Shown here: positions 8,774-21,116 of the stretch, one piece after another | Layout of the letters: each line of letters starts with the position of its first letter | Numbering within the stretch: the stretch's first letter is position 1 | From: Xenopus tropicalis | Taxonomy: Eukaryota > Chordata > Amphibia > Anura > Pipidae | Assembly (NCBI RefSeq): GCF_000004195.4 | Contig: NC_030685.2 | Span: 53,334,016-53,398,015 of the forward strand | Reading direction: 5' to 3' | DNA: 64,000 bases | Position numbers and translations under genes: made by a program | The notes under the pieces: generated by a model | Told to the model about the DNA's origin: nothing | The model's input: only the letters and a program-made list of their open reading frames with translations | Database searches by the model: none

Positions 8774-8907
8774 CAGGGTCGGACTGGGGGTGCGGGGCCC
8801 AACGGGTTTCTGCCTCAGGGGTCCCTGCACCCTCCAATGACCTCCCCCCCCCCCCCCCCGCAGGGGCCCACAATACCCTCTGAAGGATCGCAGGACAGTC
8901 TGACGCT
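8774..8907. mobile_element. Probable hAT-type MITE, CAGGGTCGGACTGG family
   Basis: It begins CAGGGTCGGACTGGGG and ends with a decayed inverse near ACAGTCTGACGCT. The middle is G/C-rich with a C18 run near 8843-8860. A related copy is joined to another MITE at 40803-40870. No clean target duplication was found. Confidence 0.55.
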
Positions 8908-9428
8908 TTCTAAGGTTATTTTCAATAACCATGTGTTTTAAATACAGGAATGTGTACATTATTTCTTGTGAAATGAGTCATGTAAAAAAAGAGATTTGAG
9001 ATGAGAAACCAGGTTTTAGACTGGTTGGTTTTAGACTGCCTAAAAAGCAAATATTTGGTGTGGCTCCCAACAAGGTTGTCACCTTTTTGGCATTGCTTTA
9101 AACAAGTTTGGGGAAGCCATTTCTGCAATTTGGGAACTACTTCATTCGTCTAAGGGCCCCAGGGGTGACATTTCTGCTTTGACAAAGCATGACAAGGTGT
9201 CACCTATGACACAGGGCACACAAGACAATTTAATGTTCATAGTGATTCTCATGTGTCAGCTAATTCATTTGGTACAATGTGCTAAGCTGCTTGCCACATA
9301 ATTGAAACCTAAAACCCAAGAAAAAAAGGGGCATTTATCATTTAGATTTTCAGTTATTTTTTGGTATTTGGGTATGATTACATTTGCATACTACAAACTA
9401 GAATTTAGAGTTTGGGATGGAGGTACCA
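8908..9428. other. unassigned sequence
   Basis: No gene or named repeat seen. Confidence 0.4.
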
Positions 9429-9710
9429 TTGAGGGAAAATTATATCCCCAGAATACTTAACAAGCAACAGTTGATATCGTATTAAGTGGCCTATTAAAGA
9501 ATCTTACCAAACTGCAATTTATATATCAGTAAATATTGCTCTTTTGCATCTTTTACCCTTAGTCTCCATATTGTGATGGTCTGTGAGCTCCCTCAGAGAC
9601 CACCTAACCAGAAGCTCTAACTGTAACAGGAAGACGTGTGGGAGTAAAAGACAAAACTTTTTCCATTAATTGGTTGATGGGACCTATCTTGTATGTGTGC
9701 CCTATATAAT
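9429..9710 (+). mobile_element. T2-type MITE, TTAAAGGAAAACTATACCCC family, decayed
   Basis: It starts TTGAGGGAAAATTATATCCCC and contains AATCTTACCAAACTG and TGTGATGGTCTGTG, the same landmarks as in the copy at 40549-40802. The right terminus is missing. Confidence 0.65.
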
Positions 9711-11589
9711 GCTATATTATATTCTGCTGTAATGCAATACTATATTTCTCAATGTAGATCTGCATTTAATACGCACTACTATCAACAGTCAAAATGTTTG
9801 GCTTACATTTCTAGCACTGACATACATATATCATTTCTTCGGCATTGATCAGTCTCCTTTTTATACAGGTGTTTATTTGCCTGCAGATGGAAATGTGCCC
9901 TATATCTATCGTCTACAAAATAGGACTTTGAAAAGAAGATCTAACATGTAGATAATATCCTGTGTGCTAAATATAGACAAGTCCTTTGCTAAATAGAAAA
10001 ACCCACAGTTTGTGGTCTTGCCTTTGCAGTTGGAAGCTGGAATCAGCTGAGAACAGGTGCAGAAAAAGTGCTGTGCCGCAGATAACATCAATTAACTCCT
10101 TGACCGCCTCTGCTCCGTTGTACTGTTGAACTGTACTGTCATGTACTTTTAATTAAACTGTAAGAAAATGAGATTGCATTTTTATTAGATAAATTGATGT
10201 ATGTTAAGAAAAAAATATTCATTATAATCAAATTAAATATTTGTACATAACAACTATTATTTTACTGCTGCACAAAGTTGAGATAGAGTCCTTTGGGACC
10301 CAGACACTCCATGAGCTACTGTCTGTGTAGTTACTGGTATGAGTGAATAAGCGTGGCTAAAACACTTCTATGTAAATGTTCTGACTATTCTAACAGTTGC
10401 ACCATAGAAGGGGATAATTGGATTCACCTGGTGGTAAAGAAAATTGGTTGACAGAAAGCTTATTTACTTACATTTATTTGTCCAATACTCCCAGTGTATT
10501 CTGAATCCGACATGTTAATTTAAGTTGTTATTTTCCCCTCATTTGGGGCAACGTGCAAAATGCTCTTGCAGTTTGCAGTTTGTACCATTCTAATGTTGCA
10601 CAAAATCCGCAACTCTGCATCAGCACTAGAGCTAGACCTGCCGATATATGGGTGAGTTGTAAACCAGTTATACCCTCCTGCACCCCATAGCTTGAGCATC
10701 ATATAGGCTACCAGCCCAGCACTTACTGTCTGGTTATATTGCGCTCCAAAAACCCTAGGGGTTGGGGGATCACAATAATTAGGTAATAAAAGAGCAATAT
10801 TTTTCTGCAACCTTTCACAAAAACCCTATACTAATACTACTATTGGACTCATTTGTTATTCCTCTCGATGGAAGGAGTGCTCTGTGCATTACATCAATCA
10901 ATCATTTTGCCCAGTAACCCATTTTTGACATCTGCTTTTGCTGTTCTTCCATTGTAGCTTCACTGAATTCTGCTTATGTTATTGCTGCATTGCTGCACAG
11001 TATAGTTCTGCTAGGCTATGTGCCTTTTTGTGGGAGCAGGTTTATCCTGGGAGAAGGAGCAGCAAGCTAGTCTGGGGAGGAAGAGGAACTACACCTGACT
11101 TCAAAAGCCCATATTAAGGACCTCTTTCTTCTTAGTTTTTGATACCTTTAGGTACCTATAGCCCAGCCCAGCCATCTGTGATGTTACTGGTGGATCAGGC
11201 AGCTCAGTTAAATGGCTGCACTGTACGGGTCAATATGGCCTCTACATGGTCTGTTATAGACCCCTTTGGGTTGTGTACTCTTTGACCTGATTTGACCTGC
11301 TGTCATAATAACCAGGAAACACAGATTTATTATAATGTCTTCTTCTCTACCTGCCCAAGAGCGATATAATTATGCACTAGCATGTAAATCATGGGTCAGG
11401 GCTCAGGTCCCATGTTGGGGGTGGTAAAAAAATGAGTATGCTCTTGCACTAATGCTTGGCTATTCCATCAGGGTTTTTGACTAGATGTACAAGATGTTTC
11501 AAGCCCAAGTTGGAAAACTTTATATGTTGAGGAAGTGATTTCACATTTACATTTACTTACATTAAATCATTTTGCGATACTTAATATCA
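9711..11589. other. unassigned sequence
   Basis: About 1.9 kb with no convincing coding sequence. The open frames 9906-10091 and 10520-10810 on the minus strand have no recognisable motif. Confidence 0.4.
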
Positions 11590-11915
11590 TATGTGGGCAT
11601 TTAATACCCATTATTGCATATTTATATATGAATGCAAGCTTGGTTGAGTGGGCAGGTAAACTTTCTGGATTAAAATCCCCATGAACTCTCCATCATAGCA
11701 AGTGCAGAAAGGTGTAAAAAGGAAGTCATATTTCTTGTCCTTTAATACACAATATTGCCTTCCTTGTCCTTCAGTACTCATTAATGTACTGTATATAATT
11801 TATATATGAATGGAAGTTTGGTTGAGTGTGCAGGTAAATTTCTTTGATTGAAATCCTCATGAACTCTACATCTTATCAAGTGGGAATGGTGAAAGAATGA
11901 AAGAATGGAGTCATA
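11590..11915. repeat. Old imperfect tandem duplication, about 178-bp period
   Basis: Two copies (about 11590-11740 and 11768-11915) share the ordered words TTTATATATGAATG, TTGGTTGAGTG, CAGGTAAA, ATGAACTCT and CAAGTG, with many substitutions between them. It is non-coding. Confidence 0.7.
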
Positions 11916-13689
11916 TTCCCAGACTGGAGCTTGGAGCCGGGGTCATTAGGCATACCTCCAATGACTTGAATTGCTCCGCAGTTAAAAGCCAATAGGCTGA
12001 TATGCTATGTGGAGATCAACTTGCTTGAAAAAAAGGTGTAGGGGGACTTTTCTCATATTTATCTGTTATGCAACATTGGATTAATCTATTTTCTCCTTAA
12101 TATGCCAAAAATCTTGGTTTGTTAAAAAGAAAAGCAAACAAAAATCTATTGAAAAGTAACTGACATTTCAAGGCAACACCTGGATGGCCTATACTCTATA
12201 AGCCAACCAGAGAAGCGCTGGAGTCATGTGTGGCCATGATGAAATAGGAAAAAGAGTTTACTGCATCCTTTTAAATTCTTTTGCAGGCTTACTGAATCCC
12301 TGTTATTTGATATGATCATTTACCATACATCATTAACCTGCAGGTTCAGAGTAAATGGGTCTAGAAGGATAGTCCATACCTCTTTTCTAAAAAAAAAGGA
12401 CATATTGTTACAAGACTTGTTACAAGAAGGCAAATATCATTAGTTTTTTCTCATAAACCTAATATGGGGAAATAGGACTGATGCAAACAGTGTCCTTTTT
12501 ATTGCTTTAGACCCTGACTGAGACACCTTTCAAGGACAGATGTACATTGGTCTTGTGTTATACCCTTAAAGCTTCTGATTTATTTAATTTGGAAGGATCC
12601 AAAGACTTCATTTCAACTGCTGTGTTACTTGTCAAATGTGATATGTTTTCACAGCTGCAAATCTCTCTGGCATACCTTATACATTACCTTGCCTTGTAAT
12701 GTAAAGATTGCATAGATGTGACAGGTTGCTACATTCTTATAGTCCGTATTCATTAACCTGACTGGATGTTTCCAGCCTGATCAGGCTATACAGCACTTTA
12801 CTGTGGTCTGGGATGCATTTCAGTCCACATCACAATAAGATCATATTGCATTAAAAAGTGGGATCATTTTAAGTCAATGAGTGCACAAGAGGTCAATGGT
12901 AATTTGCAAGTGGAGACAAATGCTTTGATAACCTCCAAGGGACCCACTCGTTTATCAGAGCTAGCAAAGTTGAGTCTATAGGGCAATATTTGTGACAGGA
13001 GATAGCTATGGCCTACAGTAATGTTATAACAACCCCCCCCCCCCAAAAAAAACACAAATCCTAGCTGTTCGAGCTGATTATTCTGTAGTAGATGAAGATA
13101 ACCCTGCGGGATGGGGGGATTATAGGAGTATAGAGGGCCCAGTAAGGCAATTGCCCAATTAGCAATTTTAATATATCTTGGTAGAATTGGTCAATTTAGC
13201 AATCATTTGGAGCCTTAAACTGTATTTGCTGTGGGACCCAGTAACATCAAACATTTGGCTCTATATTATACTATGATAATGTAATCCACTGAACTTTATT
13301 GGGCCAGTGGCCTATCTGGGCAACTTAATAATCTTGGGAGGTTGTGATCTAATACTGAATGGCCCTTTACTTGCAATGGATGTTTTACATACTATTTTCT
13401 GTTTCTTAGGACCAAGCAAGGGCATTACAGCAGTTTATTTTCTATAAGCACTGAAAAAGTTGGAGCTGTAACCTCCTATTTTTAGGGCTGAGCAGTACTA
13501 AAACAGCAATTACAATGTTTGTAATGGTATGAAAAATTCCAGTCAGACTAAAAATTGTGTTATGTTTTGAAATGAACATTGTACATGAATACCTGCAACC
13601 TTATATTTTCTGATTTTACAGGAAATCTTCACATATTTGCTTTTTCACAGTAAAAAAAAAACTCTTTCTGAAGCTGCTATTAACACCTC
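11916..13689. other. unassigned sequence
   Basis: No supported gene. A C11A8 homopolymer pair lies near 13033-13052. The rest is AT-rich unique-looking DNA. Confidence 0.4.
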
Positions 13690-14880
13690 ATCGTTAGATA
13701 GTTACCAAAGTCTATCAAGCTGAGCCCCTACAAGCAAACCCCATTGCACACACATAGACCCATACTAACCTATCTATACACTCCCATACATAAACCATAT
13801 ATACCAACATCAATACTAACTGTAGATATTAGTATCACAATAGCCTTGGATACTATGCTTTTCAAGAACTCATCCAAACCCCTCATAAAGGCATCAACAG
13901 AATCTGCCATTACAACATCACTAGGAAGGGCATTCCCCAACCTCCCTGCCCTCACTGTAAAACACCTCTGCTGCTTCAAATGAAAGTTCTCTTCCTGTGA
14001 TCTAAAGGGGTGGCATCTGGTGCGCTGATTGTTTTTGTTCCAGGGTATTAATAAACAAGTTAAAAAGCAAAGGACCAAGGACAGACCCTTGCAACAACAT
14101 TGGTCCAATTAGAAAATGTTCTCTTTGTAATCTATCCTTCAGCCAGTTTTCTATCCAAGTACAAATATTGTGTTTCAAGCCAATATTTCTAAATTTTATC
14201 TTTAACTTTCTGTGCCGTACTGTATCAAATGCTTTAGCAAAGTCCAAGTAGAGGTTCCTGCTCACCTCCTCATAAAAGGCGACTAAATTAGTCTGACAAG
14301 ATCTGTTACATCTAAAATCATTCTGGCACAAATGTGTAGTATTGTGATTTGCAATATATTCAAGTACCCTATCCCTTATTACCCCTTCCAAAAGCTTTCC
14401 TACTACTGATGTCAGACAAACAGACCAGTAGTTTTCAGGCTGAGAATGGGATCCATTTTAAATAATGGCACCACATCGCGTGCATAGCAATCCGCCAGTC
14501 TCTTGGCACCATGCCAGACCTCAATGAATCCTGAAAAATTAAGTGAAGAGGTTTGGCAATCACAGCGCTCAGCTCATTTAATACCCTGGGATGAATCCCA
14601 TCCAGTCCTGGACCTTTGTTTACCTTTACATGTTCAAGTCTCTTTTGAATTTCCTCCTGAGTGACCCATGTATCAGTAGTTATATTACTAGAATTAGGTG
14701 CATTAAAAAGGAAGCCTTCATTAGACTTTGCTTAGTTGTGTGGAAAAATAACATTTTAGAATTTCTGCGTTTTTCATGTGATAAAAATGGTCCCATCTCT
14801 TCTTGCTTAATTTTTTTTACAATTTACATATTTAAAAAATAATGTTGGATTCCTTTTACTCACAGCTGCAATACCCTTTC
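13690..14880 (-). pseudogene. CR1/L2-like LINE ORF2 remnant
   Basis: Read on the minus strand, this is a broken non-LTR reverse transcriptase. Near 14660-14490 an N-terminal RT stretch reads GPGLDGIHPRVLNEL and SGMVPRDWR, typical of CR1/L2-class enzymes. At 14391-14002 a frame carries YLDFAKAFDTV and the QGSVLGPLLFNLFIN box. Then the text jumps to a C-terminal segment (GRLGNALPSDVV) in another frame at 14108-13770. The catalytic FADD-type box is missing, so an internal deletion lies near 14030. Frameshifts and stops elsewhere make it inactive. The exact clade (CR1, L2 or Rex) needs a tree. Confidence 0.85.
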
Positions 14881-15101
14881 TGTCTCTATTTTAGCTTGCC
14901 TGCTTTTTGCATGCTTTATTGGCAAGCTCAACTGGAGTCCCAATGCTTCTATTTATACTGTCTGTTCAGGTGCGACTAATCAAACCCCACTTAAACTGAG
15001 GGAAATGAAACTACAACTTCTGACAAACTTGCTGTAAGCCTTGTAGTCCACCAAACTAATTATTTAGCATCTAAGACAGCAGAAAAATTAAACCACAATA
15101 G

Positions 15102-15694
15102 TTAAAGGAAAACTGTCATGGGAATGCATCAGTTAGTCCTTCAGCAGAATCGTACATTAAAATCTATTTTTTAAAAGCACAAACTGATTTTTTTTCATAA
15201 TTAATTTTGAAATTTCACATGGGTCTCGCCATATTCTTAATTTCCCAGGGTGCCACAGCCATGTGACTTGTGCTCTGATAAACTTCAGTCAATCTTTCCT
15301 CCTGAGCGGCAAGTTGGAATGATCACCCCTCCCTTCCCCCCCCCCAGCAGCTAATCAGCAGAACAGTGGGAAGGTAGCTAAAGTGGTAGATATCAGAATA
15401 ATCAACCGAATATTCAACAGTAAAAAAATCCAGCTTGGGACTCTTCCAGTTACATGAGAGTAGAAGAAACAATAGGTTACCTGAAAGTAGTTCTAATGTG
15501 TAGTGCTGGCTCCTTCTGAAAGCTCAGACTCAGACACAATGCCCTTAGATAGCGCCTACACACCAATATTACAGCTAAAATAAAACATTTTTTGGTTCAA
15601 GTATAAAATTTAAAATGGTAGAGTGAATTGCTAAATAAACAGTGTAATTTAGACATAAAACGTAAACCATAAAATCATGACAGTATCCCTTTAA
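15102..15694. mobile_element. T2-type MITE, TTAAAGGAAAACTGTCATG family, full length
   Basis: It has TTAA at both ends (15102-15105, 15691-15694) with terminal inverted repeats TTAAAGGAAAACTGTCATG and TCATGACAGTATCCCTTTAA. The interior has a C10 run near 15336 and no coding sequence. An inverted copy truncated at one end lies at 55862-56294. Confidence 0.85.
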
Positions 15695-15713
15695 TAAACA
15701 CCTATTACGTTAC

Positions 15714-15935
15714 AGGAGAAGGAAATGTAAAAATACCTGGGGGTGAGCAATGTTAGGCACCCCCTAGTGATTGTAATCGCTTACCTTTTACCCCATGCTG
15801 GTGCTCCTGTCATGGTAGAATGGTAGCTAGCTGCTTCTCACCACTTGCACATGTGCATTAGTGTGAAAAGCCAAACTTTAACAAGAAAGTCACCATGTTC
15901 ACCCTACTACGCATGTGCTGGCCCCGGGATTTGGA
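15714..15935. mobile_element. T2-type MITE fragment, GGCACCCCC family
   Basis: It shares GGAGAAGGAAA and ATGTTAGGCACCCCC with the better copy at 18458-18770. It is truncated at both ends and runs into an unrelated palindromic stretch (GAATTCACCACTTGATAAA, 15954-16060). Confidence 0.6.
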
Positions 15936-16365
15936 AGAATGAAGTGAATTTTAGAATTCACCACTTGATAAATAAGCTTCTAAAAATCGCACAGGAATAA
16001 ATAGAAAGTGGGTGAATTTTTCTGTGGTGAGTTCTAATCTCACATTTTGATAAATCTTATTATAGATTTTGGGGTTACGGTAACTGTGATTGTATTTTTA
16101 AAGTATGTGTAATTGTGTCTTTGGATATAATTACAACATAGTACTGCAATATCTAAATAAAGACAATAAAAATGATGGGAAAATGGGAAAAAGAAAAAGA
16201 AGGGAAAATGTCCCTCCTAAAAATCAATTTTTTTCTATATGCATAATAATGAAATGGGCAGATATGTTGTTACAAACTGAATACTGTTTCTGTCTGTTGG
16301 ATATGATCAAAAACTAAGTAAGGACATTATTTAGTTAAAAATGAAAAGGAAGTAATATGGCATAC

Positions 16366-16546
16366 TTTGAAGTCTCTGTGCCAGTCCTTAAATACTGGTT
16401 TGAGCACAAAGGACTCAATACCTGCTAAGTTGTTTGCCAAGAACACAGTGCGAAGCTGTTCTCCAGTGGATAGATCTGGCAGGACATCCAGCTGACATTG
16501 TTTTGTTCTATAAAACTGAGAGTAGGCTCCAGAGAATCCAAACAAC
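16366..16546 (-). CDS. Candidate host coding exon (181 bp), gene unknown
   Basis: On the minus strand a TTTTAG|G acceptor (AG at 16548-16547) precedes 181 bp that read openly for 60 codons, and AAA|GTATGC is a plausible donor at 16365. The encoded peptide, beginning LFGFSGAYSQFY and ending KDWHRDFK, looks like ordinary globular protein (balanced charge, one Cys, several aromatics) and unlike the surrounding repeats. The exon would start one base into a split codon and end on a codon boundary. I do not recognise the protein. It may be one exon of a large-intron gene on the minus strand, or a chance open frame. No partner exon was recognised in the window. Confidence 0.5.
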
Positions 16547-17343
16547 CTAAAATATTAACACATTTACTTCCAAATTTTGAAACATCTGTGCCAAAGAGAT
16601 TGGTTGCTACATAGAATGCACTAAGAGAGGCACATTATAGACAGGGTACAACATTCGAACCAAATTAGCCAAACACAACAGATGACAGAAATTTAAGTAA
16701 ATGTAACAAAAATGGACCAAAGCTCAACATTTCTGTACAATATGTAAGCAAATAGGTAACTACAATGTGCTTTAAATGGATTCTGTGTTGGTGCGTTCAC
16801 GTAAATTAAGAAATGTTGGTCTCACTGTTTTTTGGTATACAAGAGGAACTGTTTGCTGATTGCCCTCATTCAATGGAATACAAAGAGTTGTCTCTTCAGT
16901 ATGTGGTCCTTCCAGTATTTAGCTCTGCTTCGTACACAAAAGGCAGGGTGGGTGGCACATGGATATTCCTTGGCATGCCCTTAGCTTGGATGCCATATAG
17001 AACACAAGGCAGAAACACTGGTGGATGCGGAGTGCTAGGGAAAGCTTTACACAAATGGTTGTCAGCACTGTGCTCTGCTCTTCATGTTCATTCCAGTGCA
17101 AGGCACAGGGCTTAGGTACAGCAATATAAGTTCTAGGTCCAAAGTGTCTGTTTTTTTATATATTGTCTCTTTGGAGAAGTACTTGGATAGTTTGGTTTAG
17201 TTGGAACCTTTCTCCTCCTAGTCACCTCCACATTTCACATTGAATGAATAAAGTTGGACTGGGGTGCCAGGGACCCACAAGAAAAACTCAGAGGATAGGT
17301 TGACTTTATTTTTCCTTTTGTCTTAACTCATTTTCTTTACTTA
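16547..17343. other. unassigned sequence
   Basis: If the block at 16366-16546 is an exon, this is intron upstream of it. An open frame at 16813-17115 (+) has no recognisable motif and is not called. Confidence 0.35.
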
Positions 17344-17712
17344 CTAAAAGGGGTGGTTCAGCTTTGAGTTAACTTTTAATATGTCATAGAATGGCGAATT
17401 TTAAGCAACTTTTGAATTGGTCTTCGTAATTTATTTTTCATAGTTTTTGAATTATTTGCATCCATTTTCAAACTCTTTCCCATTCTCAAGTGGGGGTCAC
17501 TGACCCCAGCAACCAAAAAACAATTGCTCTGTAAGGCTACAGTTTTATTGTTATTGTTACTTTTTTGGTATACTTATTTTCTATTCAAGCCATCTCTTCA
17601 TTCAAACCACTCCCTGATTTCGAAGGTAATTTAGACCCTAGCAACCAAATAGCTGCTAAAACTTCAAGCTGGAGAGCATCCAAGCAAAAATGTAAATAAT
17701 TAAAAAAGCAGA
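17344..17712 (+). mobile_element. T2-type MITE, GGGGTGGTTCA family, right end lost
   Basis: It starts TAAAAGGGGTGGTTCAGCTTTG, followed by TTAACTTTTAATATG and the internal landmarks GGGGGTCACTGACCC and GCTCTGTAAGGCTACA. The right inverted repeat is not found. Confidence 0.75.
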
Positions 17713-18457
17713 AATGATAATGATGAATGGCAGTTTACTTATCAGTACACAGTGGCAGTGCATAACAGTTTCTACAGGCACCGCTTCACCCCACTGTAAA
17801 TGCTACATCGCATTCACTTTGCTTAGTAAAAACTGCAATGTACTCCATACAAATGCAAAATTACTCTTATGTTCTGCTACATATAGGGGTTTGCATTACT
17901 TTATTCAAATGAAAAATAAATGTCAAGCATCAAGTTTATTTTTAAGCTCAAATATTGTAAAACAGTAGCATGAAAAATGAAAGGACTTGCGTGTAGTAGA
18001 TTAGTGTTGATTCTGTGCATGACCTACTGTACAGTTGGAAAATAATATTTGCTTCTCTTCTTGGTGTGTGAGTCAGATCATCAGGAAACTGATCCCATGT
18101 TTTTGAGACAGCCAACGTACCTGGAATTAGTGTGTTGCATGATGGATTTCATCTGAAAATAGGTAATACTTTCTACAACTGAGGCTGAAATATCTTCTAG
18201 TACACAAGAATGGCATTGCTTTTCATGCAAATCTAGACCCTTACCCTTTGCATCTAGAGATACCGAGAAGCCACAGGAGATAATGAGTCTTTGGTGCTAC
18301 TCAGAAGTTTTATTTCCATTAATTTTTGCTTCAGAAATATAACACTAACAACTAAAAGATACATTTACATTTAGTCATTAGCAAAATGTTTTCTAATTAT
18401 TGAAGGTACCACTTATTTATTTTTTATAGGCATTCCTTTAATATCTGCTAATAATCT
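17713..18457. other. unassigned sequence
   Basis: No gene or named repeat. The frame at 17714-17968 (+) looks non-coding. Confidence 0.4.
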
Positions 18458-18770
18458 TTAAAGGAGAAGGAAAGTCTAAGTCACTTGGGAGTGCCAAAAT
18501 GTTAGGCACCCCCAAGTGACTTAAATCGCCTACTTGTACGGAGAGAACAGCACCAGCCCGGGGTAGCAGCCATCGCTTCCTTCTTCCTTGTTCGCTGTGC
18601 GTGCATGCGCAGTAGAGTGAATACTGCGCATGCGTCTGTCCCGGACAATAAGCAGCAGCGCGAATAGGGAAGCGCTCGCTACAGCTACCCCGAGCTGGTG
18701 CTGTTTTCTCCTAACAGGGGCACCAGCCCGGGGTACAAGGTAAGCGATTTAAGTCACTTGGGGGTTTTGA
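18458..18770 (+). mobile_element. T2-type MITE with internal inverted repeat and NRF1-like sites
   Basis: It begins at TTAA with TTAAAGGAGAAGGAAAG. An internal inverted repeat pairs AAGTCACTTGG...CACCAGCCCGGGGTA with its partner near 18715-18762. The centre has TGCATGCGCAG and CTGCGCATGCG, close to NRF1 consensus. The right terminal repeat is missing. Confidence 0.75.
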
Positions 18771-19554
18771 CGTTGATACTTTTCAAGGAAATGCTATATG
18801 TATAAGTACTAAAAGTGCTGTGGGTTAACTTATTATTTTTAAAATGTCTTCGTTTTGTAAATGAAAACTTTGCCAACAGAGAAAAGGTGATCAATGTGAA
18901 ATTCTTATTTGTGGTTAGTTAGATGATTTATTTTGTGTTAGTTGGTGTAATATGCAAAACAAGATTGCATTAAATGCTATGCCATATTTCCCATCAAAAC
19001 TGGATCCAAAATCAAGTGTTACCCTAAAACATGCTTATTGATCCCCTTTTGTTTTGCTATTCGGGAGTTATCAATAACGTGCTTTGTTTGAGAAAGAAGG
19101 TAACCTTTAGGTAAGTAAAAAAGAGAGACTTTACTTTAGAAGGTTTTAATAACTTAAAGTCTGGACCCTCCCCTGAAGGTTCTACCATACTTTTTCACCC
19201 CTGCAGCTAGTATTCAGTTTGAAGTAATAGATTTTGAGGGTATTAGAGATGTTTTTAGAAAGTTCTCCCCACTAGTATGTCATTTAATTTTTGGGATCCA
19301 CTGAGATGGCGCTGGGGTCCCTGTTATTTACAAGTCTATCAATAACCAGACCAGCAGAATACATTAAACAAAAAAGAGTTACTGAGGGATAATCATATAA
19401 CAAAATAAAAACAATCAAATGTGCAATCAAATCTCCAGTATCAATAAGGGACCACTACCAGCTCTTTATTAATTCATCATCTAAACATATACAGACCGCG
19501 CACTTCATGGCCATGACGCATAGAGTCTGTACCGTGTTAGCCAAAAGTGTCAAA
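18771..19554. other. unassigned sequence
   Basis: No coding sequence recognised. The last part (from about 19320) may be further Penelope-flank sequence, but I cannot show it. Confidence 0.35.
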
Positions 19555-19601
19555 AATAATAAAAAACCCCACAAATACAAGAGTATTGTAGAAATAACAC
19601 C

Positions 19602-19670
19602 TATATTGGCTAACAATAAAAATACATTGCAAGCTTTTGGAGCTCTAAGGACCCTTCATCAGGCAATATA
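19602..19670 (-). ncRNA. Hammerhead-like three-way junction in the Penelope 3' region
   Basis: On the minus strand CTGATGA (19662-19656) is flanked by 7-bp stem I, TATATTG (19670-19664) with CAATATA (19608-19602). A second hairpin lies between the core and AAAA, and a third stem pairs GCTTGCAAT with ATTGTTAGC. Hammerhead ribozymes are known in Penelope terminal repeats. Here the second core box reads AAAA instead of GAAA, and the cleavage triplet is not clean, so activity is unlikely. Confidence 0.35.
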
Positions 19671-19944
19671 CAAATAAAAACTGGAATGGAACATTTATAC
19701 TGTTAGATCAGAGAGAAGTGTTCACAAGCAATAAATTAGGAAGTTACAGATAGATAGAGATAACTTGTGAAGATAATAAAAGTAATTAATATTTATTAGG
19801 ATGGGTTGTAAATAGTCCAAGGGTCTGGATTCAGTCAGGTCAGATAGTGTGACATGAAACCTGACCCCAAATTAAGGCCCTGTCTTAATGTGTTGAATAA
19901 CTCCATACATTTGAATTCATAGATATTGCTAAAAGCAATACCCT

Positions 19945-20163
19945 GTGCCACACCTCTCACAACTCTGGTCATGCCCATTGCCACACCTTGTGTCTCAACC
20001 CTTTCTCCTTGTAGATCGTAAGCTCTTTTGGGCAGGGCTCTCTTCACCTCTTGTATCGGTTATTGATTGCTTTATATGTTACTCTGTATGTCCAATGTAT
20101 GAAACCCACAGCGCTGAGGAATATGTTGGTGCTTTATAAATAAATGTTAATAATAATAATAAT
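19945..20163 (+). mobile_element. L2-type LINE 3' tail with (TAA)n end
   Basis: It ends with GAATATGTTGGTGCTTTATAAATAAATG followed by TAATAATAATAAT, the usual 3' end of L2-class LINEs. It interrupts the Penelope endonuclease coding sequence, so it inserted later. A similar tail is at 46885-46950. Confidence 0.75.
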
Positions 20164-21116
20164 AGATCTTCCTTGTTCAGTTTCAATGTTCCCTTTTAGA
20201 ATTAACACCTTCATGTCCTGAAGCCTGTGGTCCTGATTGCAGAAGTGTTGTCCCACTGGTGTATCACACGCTTTGGTCTTGATCTTATGTCTGTGATGGT
20301 TCATCCTTGTGCATAGTTTTTGCCCTGTTTCTCCAGTGTACATCCACTTAGTACATATAATCATGTACACCACATTAGAGGAAGCACACAAATATCAGTC
20401 CCGAATGGTGTAGACTTTTTGTGTATTCGGTATTGAAATTTGATCTTTGCAGAGGATGTATTTGCAGGGAAATGTATGTACTGTATGTATGTATTTTGCT
20501 GTTGCAGGGAAATGTACCTGCTTTAGTTGTTTGGGGAAGAGCACTTCTAACAATCATTTTCCTCAGACTGGGAGGTTGTCTATAGGACAGAAGAGGTAGT
20601 TCAGGGAATATCTCCTTTAGTCTGGTATCTGTATGGAGCATGGGCTGCAGGTCCCTGGCTATTATAATATATTATAATGTTCAGCAGTGGGTTGTAGGTG
20701 ACTATAATTGGTACCCTGTTGATTTCTATTTTTTGTTTGTAATCCAAGAGTGTGTCTCTGGGTATTTGATCATCAATAACCTGCGGATGGTAGCCCTGAT
20801 TAACAAAAGTTTTACATAAGGAATGGAGAAATGTATTTCTTTCTTCAGGGTTTGAGCTAATCCGGTTGTACCTAAGAGCCTGGCTAAAAACAATTGATTT
20901 TTTAATGTGATGTGGATGGAACTGTATGTTGTATGATTCCATTTTTTAAGTAGATAGTGGTATCCAGGAAATTGATGTGTGAAGAGGAATGGTTATGGGT
21001 AAGTTTAATCGTGGGATGAAATTGATTGAATATTTGGTGGAATGTCAATAGTTCCTTTTCTGATGCTGTCCATAACAGAGCTCTGCAGTTACATGGAGGA
21101 ATTTTTCCAGAGATTA

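Larger units (their letters stand above)
19555..21115 (-). mobile_element. Penelope-like retroelement, decayed, with GIY-YIG endonuclease
   Basis: Read on the minus strand, 21115-20943 matches the tail of a Penelope reverse transcriptase but contains stops. 20942-20601 carries the RT-EN linker (SIVFSQALRYNRI). 20641-20375 includes LLSYRQPPSLRKMIVRSALP. 20391-20134 is the GIY-YIG endonuclease with VVYMI, YTGETG and the following H-rich motif. The endonuclease tail (YEFKCMELFNTL, GFMSHY) resumes at 19945-19850 after an inserted L2 tail. Three reading frames are needed, so it is dead. The 5' end is cut at about 21115 and abuts an inverted copy of the 3' end, a configuration common in Penelope insertions. 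Family assignment rests on the RT-linker-GIY-YIG order, unique to this class. Confidence 0.88.

Noticed and set aside
8591..8959. Minus-strand frame of 122 codons with a glycine run
   Set aside because: It crosses a MITE and a long C homopolymer; low-complexity artefact.
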